The notes: generated by a model not told the origin, from the letters alone. A stretch of DNA of 64,000 nucleotides from Lanius collurio (GCA_020086605.1 JACBWW010000039.1:4907798-4971797); one strand, 5' to 3'. Positions 13,297 through 26,846 are shown, counted from the stretch's first letter. Made by a program: numbers and translations.

Positions 13297-15841
13297 GCTG
13301 TATGGATTGTTTGCAGCAGTTTGCCTTAGAGAGCAGTGGGTGGCACTGAGATGAGGGTGTTGGTGGGTGCCCAGCACGTCTGGTGCTGCAGAGCAGCATT
13401 TGAGGCAGCAGAGGTTGGGGTTCCAAAGGGAGCAGGATATCACAGGCCAGGAGCTCCCTCCTCCTCACTGAAAAACAAGAGATCTTCATAAAGACAGAGA
13501 TTTCTTTCTCTTCCTCACAACTTGCAACAGCACTGACAGCCAGGGCAGGGGGCTGGAAACAGGGACATCATTTGGGAGCTGGAGGAGGCACAGGGAAGCC
13601 TGGCAAGGCTGGGGGGGGATGTTTTGGCAGGGCTGGGGCTGTGGGCAGGGCTCAGGGCACCCTTGCAAACGTGCCCTTTACCCAGGTGGCTGAAACTGAG
13701 GCTTGGCAAGACAAAATCTGCATCATCCAGTTCCACTGAGTTCCATGGAAGGAGGCCAGAGGCTTTCTGGCTGAGTGGATGCATATTCCTGGCCCATGAA
13801 ATATTTGGGGGGAATATGGGCTTGATAGTGCTTTTTATGCATGTTGGCAACAGGTTTTTTAATAGGGTCACTCCCCAGAATGGCTGTAATGGTGTTTATA
13901 TTGTAATGTATATTCTGAAGGCAGAATTCACTAGAAGTGTCACATTTATGGAAAAATCAATAACATATTGAAAGTTCTTTAATGTTTTATGTCACATGTG
14001 CTGCTTAAGTAAAGTAATGGGCTTCATCCTCATTTACCAAGAATGATACCTTCATATTGAAAACCAATGTTTTAAAAAATTCATTTCCACATCATGTTTG
14101 AAGCTGGATATTTAATATATAGATATTAAGGGTTTTGATGAATATCTTAGTGCCGCTGTTCATAGAGCAGTGTTATTAATAACGACAAGGAAAATGGAGG
14201 CACTCTTTCATGCAGGTTTTTAATGGAAAATTTTATTTGAAAGTTTATCTTGGAACAACAGGCATTTCATACAAGAAAAAAAATATATTGGTTAGTTTGC
14301 AGCCAGATATCCTACCAAAAATCTCTTGCTCAGAAAGGTTTTGCTGAGCTAAGGGCTATTTCCTTCATCATTTGTCCAAGGAGGCAAGGGCATCTCAGCA
14401 AATTCTGCTGAATAAAGAGCTGACAAGAGATGCAGATTGACATTACAGCCCAGAAAATGTCTACAAGCAGCTGTCACAGCATGTCCTTATTATCAAATCT
14501 CACATTCTATTGTCACCAAAACCTCGATGAAATCTTTATAGCCATCCATGACAACATTTCTGTATCAATGGGAGGTTCCTATTCCTACATCTAATGAGCC
14601 CTGAAACCTGATGGTGGCCTCAGGCAGAACATGGCTTGAGCTGGATTTCAACAACATGGAATTTTGACAGAAATTTTGTTTTTTAGGTGAGAAGAAGGAC
14701 ACATTTCTGTGAAAAGTGTCTTTGCAAATCACCAGAGGGGAGGGAGCTGGGGAGGGAGCTGAGAGTGCTGGGCTACGTGCTGCTCTGGTGGTCAGAGGAG
14801 CATCAGGCACACAACTGAGCACATGGCTCTTTAATTGGCTGCATAAATAACAATATAGGATCTGAGAATGCAAACAGCTCAGCTGTGATCTGTGTCTCCC
14901 ACAGAGCCTGGCCCCAAATCCAGCACTCCTGAGATGCCTCTTCTAAAGGTGGCAGAGTCCAAAACCCTCGCTTGCCAAAAAAGTTTGAAACTGGCAGGAA
15001 CCTCTCTCAAATCCCTTCTCCACAGTTGAATTCCCATATCCTCCCGGCAAGTGCCTCATGTGCTGTGAACATTTTATTGGCTCATTCCCTGCAGCAACCT
15101 ACACACAGCTCCCGCCCATCCCTGCCGGCTCCTGTGCCCCGGGGAAATGTGCCTGGAAACTCAGGGAAACCCATCCAAGCTCTCGGTGGGGCCACAGCAG
15201 CAGCAGTGTCCTGTCCAGGTAAACAGAAGCAGGTGAACTTCCACGTGAGCAGAATGGGAAAAGAGTAGAAAAATTACAAAGAAATTTTGTTTTTATTTTT
15301 TAATTTTTTAAAATACATTTCTAGGCAGTACTGATTTCTTAAAATGTTTCTCTCTCAGATTTTCTCTTGCTGGACCATCCTGGTGTGCTGGATGTTGAAG
15401 ATGCTGCTTGAGCAATTTCTTCTCAAGGCTGATGCAAGAAGCCCAAATTCCACCAGCCCATCCTTTCCCTCCCTGGGGAGGGAGGCAGGCTCAGCAGCAG
15501 AATTGAGTAAAATGAGGATTTTCAGCCACACAGAGGTGATTGCAGCAAGAAGGGCCAGAGCAGAGATTTAATCAGGGCAATGTGCTTTTAATTTGCTGCT
15601 TTTTTTTTCCCTCCTTGTAACGGGCCCACTGAACAGCCTGGGAAGAGGAATAATTAATACATGAGGCCTGAGAGCAGCCTGGGTAGCAACTGCAGAAATT
15701 TCATTGAAAACCAGGTTTAATTGTGCCTGCCAGCTCCCTTCCAGCAAACTGCTGCCACACCAAGCACTTTGGAGGAAAAAGGGACCATTTGCTGAAGAGC
15801 TTTGATGTTCTGGGCTTGCTCAGGCTGCCCTGGAGGGCATT

Positions 15842-16072
15842 TCATAGAATCACAGGATGGTTTGGGTTGGGAGGGACCTTAAAGCTCATCCCATTCCACC
15901 TCCTGCCAAGGGCAGGGACAGCTTCCACCATCCCAGGCTGCTCCAATCCCCATCCAACCTGGACTGGGGCACTGCCAGGGATCCAGGGGCAGCCACAGCT
16001 TCTCTGGGCACCCTGTGCCAGGGCCTGCCCACCCTCCCAGGGAGGAATTTCTTGCTGATATCTGAGCTAATT
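15842..16072 (-). mobile_element. CR1 LINE 3'-end fragment
   Basis: It begins TCATAGAATCACAGGATGGT and contains CCATCCAACCTGGACTGGGG, GGCAGCCACAGCTTCTCTGG and a degraded end at TTGCTGATATCTGAGC. This is a typical 5'-truncated copy of about 230 bases. Confidence 0.9.
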
Positions 16073-18489
16073 GATGGGTTTCTCTCTGTTGGGGAGCCAC
16101 AGAGCCTCTCTGCCTCAGTGTCTGAGATGAAAACTGGGAGGAGATGCTGGGGAAGCATCCATGTGCCCTGAACCCAGAGCAGCACAAAGCTTTAAAGCAC
16201 AAAGAAAAGAATGGCCCAAGGTCTTTCCACAGGCTTAGACAAAAAAGCTGATGTTGTTCTCTTCAATCTTTTTGAAAACTGAACAGGATTGGGTTTTTGT
16301 AGAGCAGTGCTTTTTTTGTTGTTGTTGATGATGAAAATCTAGAAGGTTTTGAACTCCTTTAAAAAATACAGAATTCCCCATGTCCCTTTCTGCAAGCCAG
16401 ACTTACTGGATGCACTCAAATGAGATTCACCACCATCAGTCCTCTGATCTGTATTTTATGATGAGTAAACTCACCTTCAAAACTCTCCTGGCTCTAGGCA
16501 AACCTCTAGGAGGAAAACAAATGAGCAAAAATTATTGCCTTCTGATAGTTATGCCATCACTGCCATGATATTTTATTAAAATTATGACCTGTCAAAAGTG
16601 CAGATTTCCCTCCACATGCCCCAATAGTCCCTTCAGACTGTGCTATCAGAGCCCTTGGGATCTCCCATCGTCCTGCCCACTCTGCATCTGCCCTGCAAAT
16701 TCTGTAAGTGTCTGGACCATTTAAATCATGAAAGGGAAGAAGGAGGCTGGGATCTTGCTGTGCTGCACAGAGAACATTGTTTTTCTTTGCACCATTCTCT
16801 TCAGATGCCAGGGAAGGCTCTTTGCTCCCCCTTCAATCCTTGTGTTCCAGAAACCCTCTGCAGTTCTGCTGGAACAGAAATCAGCTCCCAGAAGACACAT
16901 TAAGAGTAAATGGTCCCAAATTTCCTGGCAGGAACCTGTTACCCATAACAGAGCAGCTTTTAAGGCCACGGTGCAGGGGTGCAGCTTTAACTCGGGATGA
17001 AGCAGTGGCTGGGTGTGAGAGTGCAGCAGCAGCTCCATGGCTGTGTGAGCACTGGCAGGAGGCACTGCAGGAGCTGCATTTCCCTCTGATCCCAGAGGAA
17101 AAGCAGAAGCTCCCCCCTAAGTCTTTAATTAACGCCTGGCTAATGAGAAATCTCGGTGTGGAAACCCTCCAGTAGCACAGGGCAGAGTTAACACTCATCT
17201 CCCAGTGCTGAGTCCTGCCAGAGCTGGATCCTGCAGCTGCACCAGCCCCACACTGCCTGTTCCTAAAGCTTTACAAGAACTGGCACGTTGGAATTCCCAC
17301 TCAAGGCATCCCCATCGGTCAGGCTTGGCACTGTGCTGGTGCTTGGCTCAGGCTCCAAAGCTCAAACTGGGAGGGGAAGACCAGGACAGAGAGCACCAAC
17401 TGTGCTGGCAACCTGGAGGCAGATGCATCACCCAGGGAGAAAATAACATTCAGTGGTTAGTCTGGGGATGTGGTTCCAAATTCCTCTGTAGCTGACTGTG
17501 ACAAACGTTCCTGGGTGGCACCAGTTTTTCCCAACAACCTCGAGCCACTCTGTGAAGCACACCCTGCTTCAGATGGGCATCAAAACTCAGAGCAAGGCTG
17601 GCTATTTGAGGTTTCTTCTCTGAAGAACTGGGAAATTGTAACAGCAAAGGAAATTGCAGCAGAGACCAAAAAAAAATGCAATTTTTGAGCAAGACGTTGT
17701 TACCTGCAAAACCCAGGTGAGACCTTCCCTCCCCCAGCACTCCCACTGCAGGGAACAGTCTCCTGCTATAGCAATAGCACCATTTTGTGTTCAAACAGAG
17801 CTTTTTAAAGGAGGAAAGAGCTACTTTCCACCTTCAGGAGAAGATGGAGGTCAGTCATCCAGGGTTGCAGGGTGAGGTTTAGCAGGGACAGCAGCAGATG
17901 AGGGAATTGGGCTGCCAGGTCCCCAGCCAGACTCTTGTCTCTCTTGGCCAAATTGCTGGTGACTCAGTAATGCTTTTCCATTTCCTTCTGAACCTCCAGC
18001 AGTTGTGAGCTGTGGAGCTGAGGGCAGTGTGATCCCCAGACCCAGAGTCTAGTCAGGTTTTTCAGTCCCCAAATTCTTGGGTAGATTAGAAAGTCATTTT
18101 TGTTGTCATATTTAGGTTCATTAGTAGCCTGTCAGATAAATTATCTCTGATCTCGCTGATGACACTTGGTTGGGCTCCAGCTCCAAGCAAACCACAACAC
18201 TGCTGGTGGCTGCCTGTGCTATTCCCAGGCAGTTTTCAGCAGGAGAAGAAAAATCATTACAAATTTTGTCCCTGTCATTTGGTCCAGATTGGACAAACCA
18301 TGATGGAAACTTTAATGTCTCATGAAAACAGAGCCCTTGACTATAAGGGGCATTTGCAGGCTCTTCCTCTCTGTGCTCTCTAGAGCCATCTCTGAGTTGT
18401 TTGTAAGCAGCAAGGACTGGAGTTGGAGGAGCTTTGTGCTGGCAAACCTGACCCCAGGACCTTCACCTGGGTATGGGGGTTCCCATGGG

Positions 18490-18745
18490 ACACTGGATTT
18501 AAACTAAAAGAAGAGAGATTTAGATGAGATATTGGCAAGGAATTGTCCCCTGTGAAGGGTGGGGAGGCCATGACACAGCTGTGGCAGGAGCTGTGGCTGC
18601 CCCATGCTTGGAAATGCCCAAGGCCAGGCTGGATGGAGCTTGGAGCACCCTGGGACAGTGGAAGATGCCCCTGCCCATGGCACAGGGTGGAATGGGATGA
18701 ACTTTAGAGTCCCTGCCAACCCAAACCATTCCATGATTCCATCAT
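18490..18745 (+). mobile_element. CR1 LINE 3'-end fragment, plus orientation
   Basis: In sense orientation it runs from GATTTAGATGAGATATTGGC to the terminal CCAACCCAAACCATTCCATG-ATTCCAT tail, which marks the CR1 3' end. Confidence 0.88.
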
Positions 18746-21700
18746 TTAACCACCAATTACCAAAGCCTTGGGAGTAGGGAGACAGAGTCAGAAATGATCA
18801 GCCCCAAAGTCTTCTGCCTTTTAATTTATTTGTGGCTGATGAGTGACTTGTCATTACAACCCGCTCACATTTTAAAGAGAATTCTGGCAGGTTTCCACCC
18901 CCTAATACCATATAGATAATTCTCTCACAATGTACCATAGATAATGCAATTAGCCTGGAGTTTCCATAGACATGTTTTATATTATCTACTTAAAATAATC
19001 CTGTTTCCTTGCTGTAATCTAATCTAGCTGTGACTTGGTGTGCCCTAAACAAGATATATGGCTGAAGACAAGATAGAAATAATAAGCAAGGGGAGGACAG
19101 GTGCTGTGCCCTTCGTTTTTGATTGAGACACTGTGGATTAGGAGCAGATTCAGGGCTCTGTCTGGCTTGGTATATTTGTGTGACAGTGCATGTTTTAAAG
19201 GCATTGCTGATCAGAGAATCATGGCAATATTAACGTTGGAAAAGCCTTCTGGGATCACTGAGACCAACCATGAAGCTGACACTGCCAGCCCAGCACAAAA
19301 CCATTTTCTAAGCACCACATTCACATGTTGCTTGAACCTCCCTGAGCATCCTGTTCCAATGCCTGACCAACTTGTCAGGTGAAGAAATTTTTCTTCTCAA
19401 ATTCAGGGAGATCAAAGCACGCTGCTGGAAGAGTGGGACTGAGGCCTTTACTCAGCCTTTACCTCATGGCTTTGGGAAGAGGGCAGTGGATCTGCAGGGT
19501 TACTCCTGCTGCAGAGGCATGCAGGGCCTGCCAAAATCACTGAGAAAATAAGGTGATGAACCAACATTCATGCCCTCAACCATCACCTCTGCCTTCCTCT
19601 GGCATCCAGCTGCTCCTGCCAGTGTCCAGGGTGTGCAGAGAGGTGAGCCCTCCAACAAGGAGCATCATTCAGCAGCCCCTTGGCACTGCCAGAGCACAGC
19701 TTTCCCTCCAGCTCAGCTGGCACCACGATAAACACAGCTCCACCACCCCCAAAGCACAGGGAGGGCCCAATGCAAAGCAAAACATTAACAGTTATTAGTA
19801 CTGGAATAAGATTTAATGGAATGATTAGCAGGTTAAATAAGGACTGATGGGGATTATCCAGCTGCCAGAATGGAGGTGTTTGCTGTGGAAAACACACATT
19901 CCCCATATTGCATATGCTGGAAATCTGAGTGACCATGTGAAATGTCCTGTGCCATACCCAGGAGCTGCCAAGAGATGTCAAAAATTCCCCCATCTACATC
20001 ACAAAAGAGGTTTGATGGTTTATTCCTATGTCATCCTCTAAGGATCTGAGTGCTGCAAAATTAATTTCTATTTGGCTGAAAACCTGGATGGCCTTTCAGT
20101 ATTTATCAAAAATTCCCAGTCCAACACCTGCCCTCTGCAACCACAGGCATCCACTGCTTTTTTTTTTCCCCTGTCATCAAAGGATCTTGTCATGGATGGG
20201 CAGGAAGTTCAGGAATTCAGATGATTTGTATGGAAAGCAAGAAAATCCCCTGTTTAAATATCAGACCAGATTTTGCCTTGCATTTTCATGAACCCTGTGT
20301 ACCCTCAGGATGCCTCTCTGATGGGGTATCAGCTCCAATGTCCTCAGGTGGGGGCTCCTTTTGGTGCCCCAGGCCCTGAGCTCTATCAGTCAAAAATCCT
20401 GGGAATGGGCACTCATTGCTCCTGCCCTGAGCCATGCAACCCACAAATGTGCTTTCCTTGTAGACATGTATATTTTATAGGCAAACATTCACCCTGCAAA
20501 CTCCAAACATCCTTCAGAACTGTTGTCACAGTTGAAAAATCTGGTACAAGTAGGAGGGCTCGCAGGTATAATACAAGGGGTGGTTTTGCCACAGTTTAAA
20601 GTCAGATTAGTGATATAAATGGAGGCCCTGGCTGTGCTTGTAGCATCAGAGATGCATCATCTATTCAAGCTTCTGAGTGCCTTGTTCAGCAAGGCACAGG
20701 AGCTGTGCTCAGCTGCAGGATCATGAATCCCATCCCTGCACTCTGTGGAATTTGTGGCTGTGCTTAGGGATCAAAACACCTGCAAAGTGGTTTAAGTACT
20801 CCAGGAGTAGGGATGGAGCATCTCATCAGCTTCCACTGTTTGCCACACTGGCTCTTTAAACAGGTTCTGTGGCTTTCAAGATGTTTGTGTTTGTGTAGAG
20901 CAGGCTGAGTACCCAACCCCACTGTCACCTCGCTGTCTCTGAAACCACATTTATTCCCACCTCTCTGAGCAGGTTGATGCCTGCCTCGGACCATGATTTC
21001 CACTTGAATTCTGTCACTGGTTTTGGCTTCCCGAGGTTTCAGTGTCTCAGTCCAAGTACACAATTTGTTCAACTCTCCTCAATTAGAAAGGTGTTTTTCC
21101 ATATTTATCTATGTCACAGAGATAAAAGAATGTATACCACAAAAATAATTTCAGATTTAAACTCCCGCATTTATAATACTTCCCATCTCTCTCTTTTTTT
21201 TTTTTTGTCTTTAAAATTGCTCTATTACAACTGAATTGCAGCGTCTCTAAACCACACATGGATGAGGATGCAGGAAATCCAAAGCACATTATTAATACAC
21301 AGTAATTTCCAAAGCATTAAAAGCAGACACATATTATGGCAGATGCTGTAAAGCAGGAGAAAAATCTAATAACATGTGAAGGAAGAGAAAACCGTACTCT
21401 GGAAAGCTTTTTACAAGTTGAAGAAGGATGATGTAAAATCCAGTGGGCAGGAGCATCTGGAGATAAAGTAAATGGGCTGCACACAAATGCTGAGCGCACG
21501 GCTCCATCTCAAGTTAATTTTTGGGGAAGGGGTGGCTTTGTCCTGTTCCTGAGAGGGTCCCAGCCGGCGCTGATGTCCCCAAGGCGGGCGCTAATGGCAG
21601 GATTTATCACTGCCATCACACTTCATTACCGCAGTTTAGTGTTTAATGGAGCGAGCAGAGGTTCCTCGCTTGCCGAGGCCCCCGGCTGCGGCTCCGGGCG

Positions 21701-21789
21701 CTCGGGATGGGCGGTTTTAAGGGTTAATTTAATGAGCCCGGCAGTGTGACAGCGCTGCTTGTCCTCACTCATCGGGAAAACAGAGCTCC
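18746..21789. other. Intergenic, ending in a CpG-rich patch
   Basis: No gene recognised. Contains one diverged CR1. The last 250 bases (about 21540-21730) are CpG-rich (GCCGGCGCTG, GGCGGGCGC, CGGCTGCGGCTCCGGGCGCTC) and abut the minisatellite. Confidence 0.65.
19212..19406 (-). mobile_element. Diverged CR1 LINE fragment of a different subfamily
   Basis: It starts CAGAGAATCATGGCAATATT, followed by ACGTTGGAAAAGCCTTCTGG, then GCATCCTGTTCCAATGCCTG and GTGAAGAAATTTTTCTTCTC. These blocks match an older CR1 type, in which a CACATTCACATGTTGCTTGA segment replaces the CCAACCTGGCCTTGG wording of the other copies. It is more diverged, so presumably older. Confidence 0.7.
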
Positions 21790-22335
21790 AGGTGGGATGT
21801 GCAGAACCCCAGAGGGAGGGCAGAACCCAGAGTGGGGTGTGCAGAGCCCCAGAGAGAGGGCAGAACCCAGAGTGGGGTCTGCAGAGCCCCAGAGTGAGGG
21901 TAAAACCTCGGGTGGGATGTGCAGAGCCCCAGAGTGAGGGCGGAACCCCGGGTGGGGTGTTCAGAATCCCAGAGTGAGAGCAGAACCCCGGGTGGGATGC
22001 GCTGAGCTCCAGAGTGAGGGTAAAACCTCGAGTGGGGTGTGCAGAACCCCAGAGTGAGGGCAAAACCTCGGGTGGGATGTGCAGAACCATAAAGTGAGGG
22101 CAGAACCTCGGGTGGGATGTGAAGAACCATAAAGTGATGGCAGAACCCCAGGTGGGATGTTCAGAGCCCCAAGGAAGTGACAGCCCCGAGTGGGCTGTGC
22201 AGAATCCCAGAAAAAGAACAGCCCTGGATGGGATGCCCAGAGCCCCAGAGTGGTGGCAGAACCCCGGGGGGGGTGTGCAGAGCCCCAGAATGATGGCAGA
22301 ACCCCGGGGGGGGATGTGCAGAGTCCCAGAGAGCC
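21790..22335. repeat. Minisatellite, about 40-bp period, about 13-14 copies
   Basis: The unit begins GTGGGATGTGCAGAGCCCCA and continues GAGTGAGGGCAGAACCCCGG. The left ten or so units keep an exact 40-base spacing; units at the right are 38-40 bases with small indels. Copies differ at scattered positions (AACC/AGCC, GAGG/TGAG, ACCTCGG/ACCCCGG), so the array is not freshly homogenised. The unit lacks stop codons on the minus strand and its period is not a multiple of three, so all frames stay open and give artefactual long ORFs (up to 244 residues at 21626-22360). It sits directly right of a CpG-rich patch. Confidence 0.93.
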
Positions 22336-25300
22336 TTGGCTGAGGTACCATCACTAACAATCACTTCCTTTCACTTCCTTTTCCTCCAGCCTTCCTGGTC
22401 AAAGCCATATTTTTCAGTGTGATGTTTGCCAATTTATGATTGGCAAGAAACAGGTCTGTATTTTCAATTATATTCAACATTTTTTCTGCTCTCAGGAGTG
22501 AACTTTGAGCTCTCGATAGGAACTTCAGTCCTACAGATACACCTGTGAATGGTCTTCTTGTGTGTCCTGTGGAACTGCCCGGGGACCACTTGGATGAATG
22601 AAGCTCATCACATGAATAAATGTTTTTAGAACAGAGCAGCCCCTTGTGAGGTCTCATGGCACAAAAGGAGGCAAAATCTGGCCCCAAATAACCGGGGCAA
22701 GGAGCCAGCACGGCACCCACAGCCCAAAGGGACCAGCACAGAGCTCATCCTGCAGGTCCCTCTCTGCCCCAGCTGCAGGGACCGAGGGTTTGTGGCCCTT
22801 GCAAGCTTTTCTCTGATCTTGGCAGGTTTATAAGAGTGTGTATGAGCATGAACACCCTGTGATGAGCAGATAATGAAAGTATCTCCATAAAAAAGGAGGA
22901 GAATATACAAATGACTGAGCAAGCAATGAGCAGTTTGAAAAAGTAGATGCAGCAGCCAAAAATCCTGCTGCATGATGGTGGTTTGGGTGTTGGTTGTCAC
23001 ACACAGCAACCCAGCCAGGTAATTTGCTGCCTTTAGAACTGAAACAACTTCATTTTTCTTGCTTGAAGTGTTATCTTGGTGCCAGCTGCTCTTGTACTGC
23101 TTCTGTTGTGCCCTGCCCCCGTCAGCCACGCTGCTCTGTTGTGGGGAGATGTCAGTTTGAGAGATCCCATAACCTATCACTGCCTCAATTCATCCAAATT
23201 CTTCCAGATACTTCAGTTATAGGATCAAAAAGAGCCTCAAATTTGGTTTCCAAGTCACATAATACATGTTAAAGAGCTTGGAGAGTTAAGCCAGCTTCAG
23301 CTACCCTGCTTTAATTTTTTAAATGCCAAAGTTCCCCAGAAAGCATCCTTCAGAGGAGGATAGCTACTTAAATCCTAAACACTCTGATAAAAATGCTATT
23401 TAAAACATTGGGATCTATGAAAAAGAGGCACTTGAAAGTGAATAAAACATTCAGCAAAGTAATTGTGCACACACATAAAACACTCACCCTGCACACACTC
23501 TGCTGGTTTTGCATTCTAAGCTTCAAATGATGGCCCATGAATTAATGTTGAATATAACATGAAGGTTATGGAGTGAAATAAAATACAGTAGCAAAAAAAA
23601 CCCCAAACTCTATAAATAAACCCTGCCTGCTGTCCTGACCTGTCCCCCAAACACACATTCTTGTTCCACCCATGAATTGTAGTGCCTGGTATATTGTCCA
23701 TCAGGGATTTAATTTCATTATTTCATCAAAGAAAGATCGTAAAATCTGATTTTACAGCTACTGTAGAGAGGCTGAAAAGTGCCCAGAGAGGAGATGAAGT
23801 GCACTGTTATTCCTGATTGACTCGAGACAGTGAGATTGATTTAATCAGGAGAAGAATATTTATTAACATCTCAGCCACTAAATAACCAGAATGATTTAGA
23901 GTCCTGCCTGTGATAAAGGAAGTCACACACACTTCCTGCCCTCCCCTGGACAGGCCTGGTGAGCCTGGGGAGTCTCTGCATCCCTCTGAAGGGTGAGATG
24001 TTCATTTGTAGCACATTTAGCATAAAATGTCACTGTGTTTCCTGCCCCATCTTCACTCAGCCTCTTTTAGAGGCCACCTTGTGTATAAAATGAACTTTCA
24101 TGCATCTGCATCTTCAAAATTAGTGGAAAAGCCTGGGTGAATGGCCTGGATGGCCCCAGATCTCATTTCAAAGGCATCTTCATGAAGATGCTGAAATAAA
24201 TGATGAAGAAAAGCCAGTCCAAACCAGCTCCAAATCCAGCTGCTGTTGAACTGCTTGGGACATGCAACTTAGGAACTTCAGCCATTTAAAAATAAAATCA
24301 GACATCTGATTTTTCTCTTCTTAATTTAAACCTCGTGGCCGTCACTTGTGCCTTTCTGCAGGTGCCCAGCTCGGATCCCAGAGGTGATGGATTGTCTGTC
24401 CCTGCTGTGAAGGGCAGCTCTGCTTCTCTAAACAAGAACTCTTCTCACCCAACAGTTTTAAGCTGAACCATTTTTCCCTTCACCTTTGAGAATATTAAGT
24501 CTAACATTAATAGGAGGTCTAATTTTTAGGTTTCTTGTTCCCTGCTTCCCAGATGCAAACTGGGCTGGACCCCAGCAGGGGTCAGTGGGTCAGAGCTCAG
24601 TTTTCTCTCTTCTTTCAGCCTCCATAACCCCTCTGTGTTTCCAGTCTGGATTTTATTCCATGCCAATTGGCACATGACAGCCTGGGTCCTGCAGGGAGGT
24701 AGTGAGGGAGTACCTTCCTCGGGCACACAGGGGATTTTGCCCTGCCTAGAAGCTGTCAGTGCCTCAGCTTTGTCCTCTGCTCCCTGGGAAAGGCAGATTC
24801 ACCTGCCTGCAGCTCCTGTGCTCCTGTTCCTGAGCTGAAGGATGAGTTTCTCTGCTGGGATGGCAGGAGGGGAGGGTTACAAACACCACTGGCTGGTTTG
24901 ATCTCTTCAAGGACCCCTTTAGGGTGACCCTAAGAAGGCAGCAGGGCCACTGCAAGTCCTTTGCTCCAAGCCAAGCCCAGGCACTGCCAGTCCCAGGGGT
25001 TTCTGTAATGGTTTGCTTGACTCACAGACAGAAACTCCGCCAGATATCCTATTGAAAACCCCTACTTGTGTGTTGAGAAGTGGAGGCTCAGGGCAGTGTT
25101 ACCAACCCAGTTTTAATTTAGAACCTCCTGATAAGCTGGTGCCACTTAAATGAGTAAATTGGACCCTTGCTCCGACGAGGTTCCATTGCTGTCTGCCCCT
25201 GAAGTTAATGTTTCCAAATATTTCTATATTTCCATCAATCACTGCGAGACTTCTTGTTTCTCTGAGCGTGCCATGTGCTGGAAGCATCCCCTCAAACGGC

Positions 25301-25470
25301 TGCCAGGGCCAATTCAGAACCTAATCTTGTAATGAAAAAGTTTCAAAATGGCCTCAGGTTTGAATACATTAAAAATGAAGATAAAATTCTTGTTGGCATT
25401 TGAATGTGCTGAGTTGATCCCTGAGCCACACTGTGCCCACAGCTTGACCTGGACCTTCTCTCTTAGTTAC
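22336..25470. other. Intergenic, no gene recognised
   Basis: The 184-residue open frame on the minus strand at 22626-23180 has no recognisable similarity, biased composition or splice context, and I treat it as chance. Nothing else was recognised. Confidence 0.65.
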
Positions 25471-25887
25471 AGACTCACAGAAAGGTTTGGGTTGGAAGGG
25501 ACTTTAAAGATTGTCCCATTCCATCCCCCATGGCAGGGACACCTCCCACCATCCCAGGCTGCTCCCAGCCCCAATGTCCAGCCTGGCCTTGGGCACTGCC
25601 AGGGATCCAGGGGCAGCCACAGCTGCTCTGGGCACCCTGTGCCAGGGCCTGCCCACCCTCCCAGGGAACAATTCCTGCCCAAGATCCCACCCAACCCTGC
25701 CCTCTGGCACTGGGAAGCCATTCCCTGTGTCCTGTCCCTCCATCCCTTGTCCCCAGTCCCTCTCCAGCTCTCCTGGAGCCCCTTCAGGCCCTGCCAGGGG
25801 CTCTGAGCTCTCCCTGGAGCCTTCTCCTCTCCAGGTGAGCACCCCCAGCTCTCCCAGCCTGGCTCCAGAGGGGCTCCAGACCTGCAG
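25471..25887 (-). mobile_element. CR1 LINE 3' fragment, longest copy in the window
   Basis: It is about 415 bases, from AGACTCACAGAAAGGTTTGG through the GGGCACTGCCAGGGATCCAG and ACCCTCCCAGGGAACAATTC blocks, then further upstream CR1 sequence (CTCTCCAGCTCTCCTGGAGC and the CTCCAGAGG end). Its central 150 bases are nearly identical to those of the copy at 47.25 kb. The several open frames here are read-through of repeat sequence, not genes. Confidence 0.9.
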
Positions 25888-26821
25888 CAGCTCTGTGGAA
25901 GTGCAGATTATGGGGTGTAACTCAAATGAACCCTGAGCTCTAAACATGGACTGGGACCTTCAAAGCAAAGTTTCTTTTGTGGCTTTGGTGTTTGGCAGCC
26001 CAGACTGCCTCTGCTCTGAAGAGACCAAAGCTGAAACTCAGCTGTCTAATCATTAAACCAGATCAGGCTTTGATTCAGGTTTCCAGCCCATCCAACCCTG
26101 TGTATCCCACCTCTGTGAGGATTCACTGTCCTGGTGGAGAGATGTCCTTTCTTCTGGAATGAGCAATCCTTCAGTACAAACATCTGGCACAGCCCTTCCC
26201 TCTAAGGGCTGTGCTTCCCTCAGCAGCAGCCCTACAGGAAGAAGAGGGATCTCTGAGGAGAGCTGTCAAAGCCAAGAGGTCAGAAGGGAAGCAGAAGAGC
26301 CCAGGTACCCAAAAGCATCCCATTGCATTGCGTGAGAGCTGGTAAGATTAAACTGTTCAGAGAAGAACAGCAAGAGCTTTTTCTTGTCTTTTTGTAGTTC
26401 TCCCTCCAGTACTATTTTAATCAGTTTGGCAGGAGAAATGTCTGCAAGGCATCTCTCACCAATTTATTCTTTTTAGTGGTAAACATGTATGAAATGACAG
26501 ATGTTCCTATGGAAACTTGAATCCTGTGGCCACTTGACAAGGGATAGAAAACGAGGCCAGGGGCTTGTAACAAGTGATATGCTCATTACCTTGCCAGTGC
26601 TGAGATAGCAGGAAATACCCACCTGGCTGGGTGAGAGAATTTCTGAGAACAGATGTGTTGATACCTGCAAAGCACTTGGAGATCCAGCATGGAGCAGCAG
26701 TGTGCTGTTTGGAGCTGGGCCCTGTTCCCTGTGAGGACAGCAGCAAAGCTGGGGCCCAGAGGTGGCTTTCAAGATTTCCAAGTGCCTGACCTTGCTGTTT
26801 CAGCAACAATTAACATTGCAC

Positions 26822-26846
26822 TCACATACACACACATACACACAAA
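26822..26846. repeat. (CA)n-like imperfect microsatellite
   Basis: CA-rich tract with TA interruptions, ending in AAAACCC. Confidence 0.75.

Larger units (their letters stand above)
10909..18489. other. Intergenic with scattered CR1 copies
   Basis: Apart from the CR1 copies listed separately (11.3, 13.1 and 15.8 kb) I see no gene. The 14.1-14.6 kb stretch is AT-rich, free of repeats and even in composition, as conserved non-coding sequence often is; this cannot be judged from one genome. Confidence 0.65.

Noticed and set aside
21626..22360. 244-residue minus-strand open frame with HPTRGF/ASHPGF-like repeats
   Set aside because: It is the translation of the 40-bp minisatellite. The repeat period is not a multiple of three and all frames are open, so the length is expected without coding function.
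22626..23180. 184-residue minus-strand open frame
   Set aside because: No recognisable domain, no splice context, and ordinary intergenic composition; a frame of this length arises by chance in 64 kb.
25348..25947. Cluster of overlapping open frames on both strands
   Set aside because: All are read-through of the CR1 3' region, which is non-coding in both orientations.
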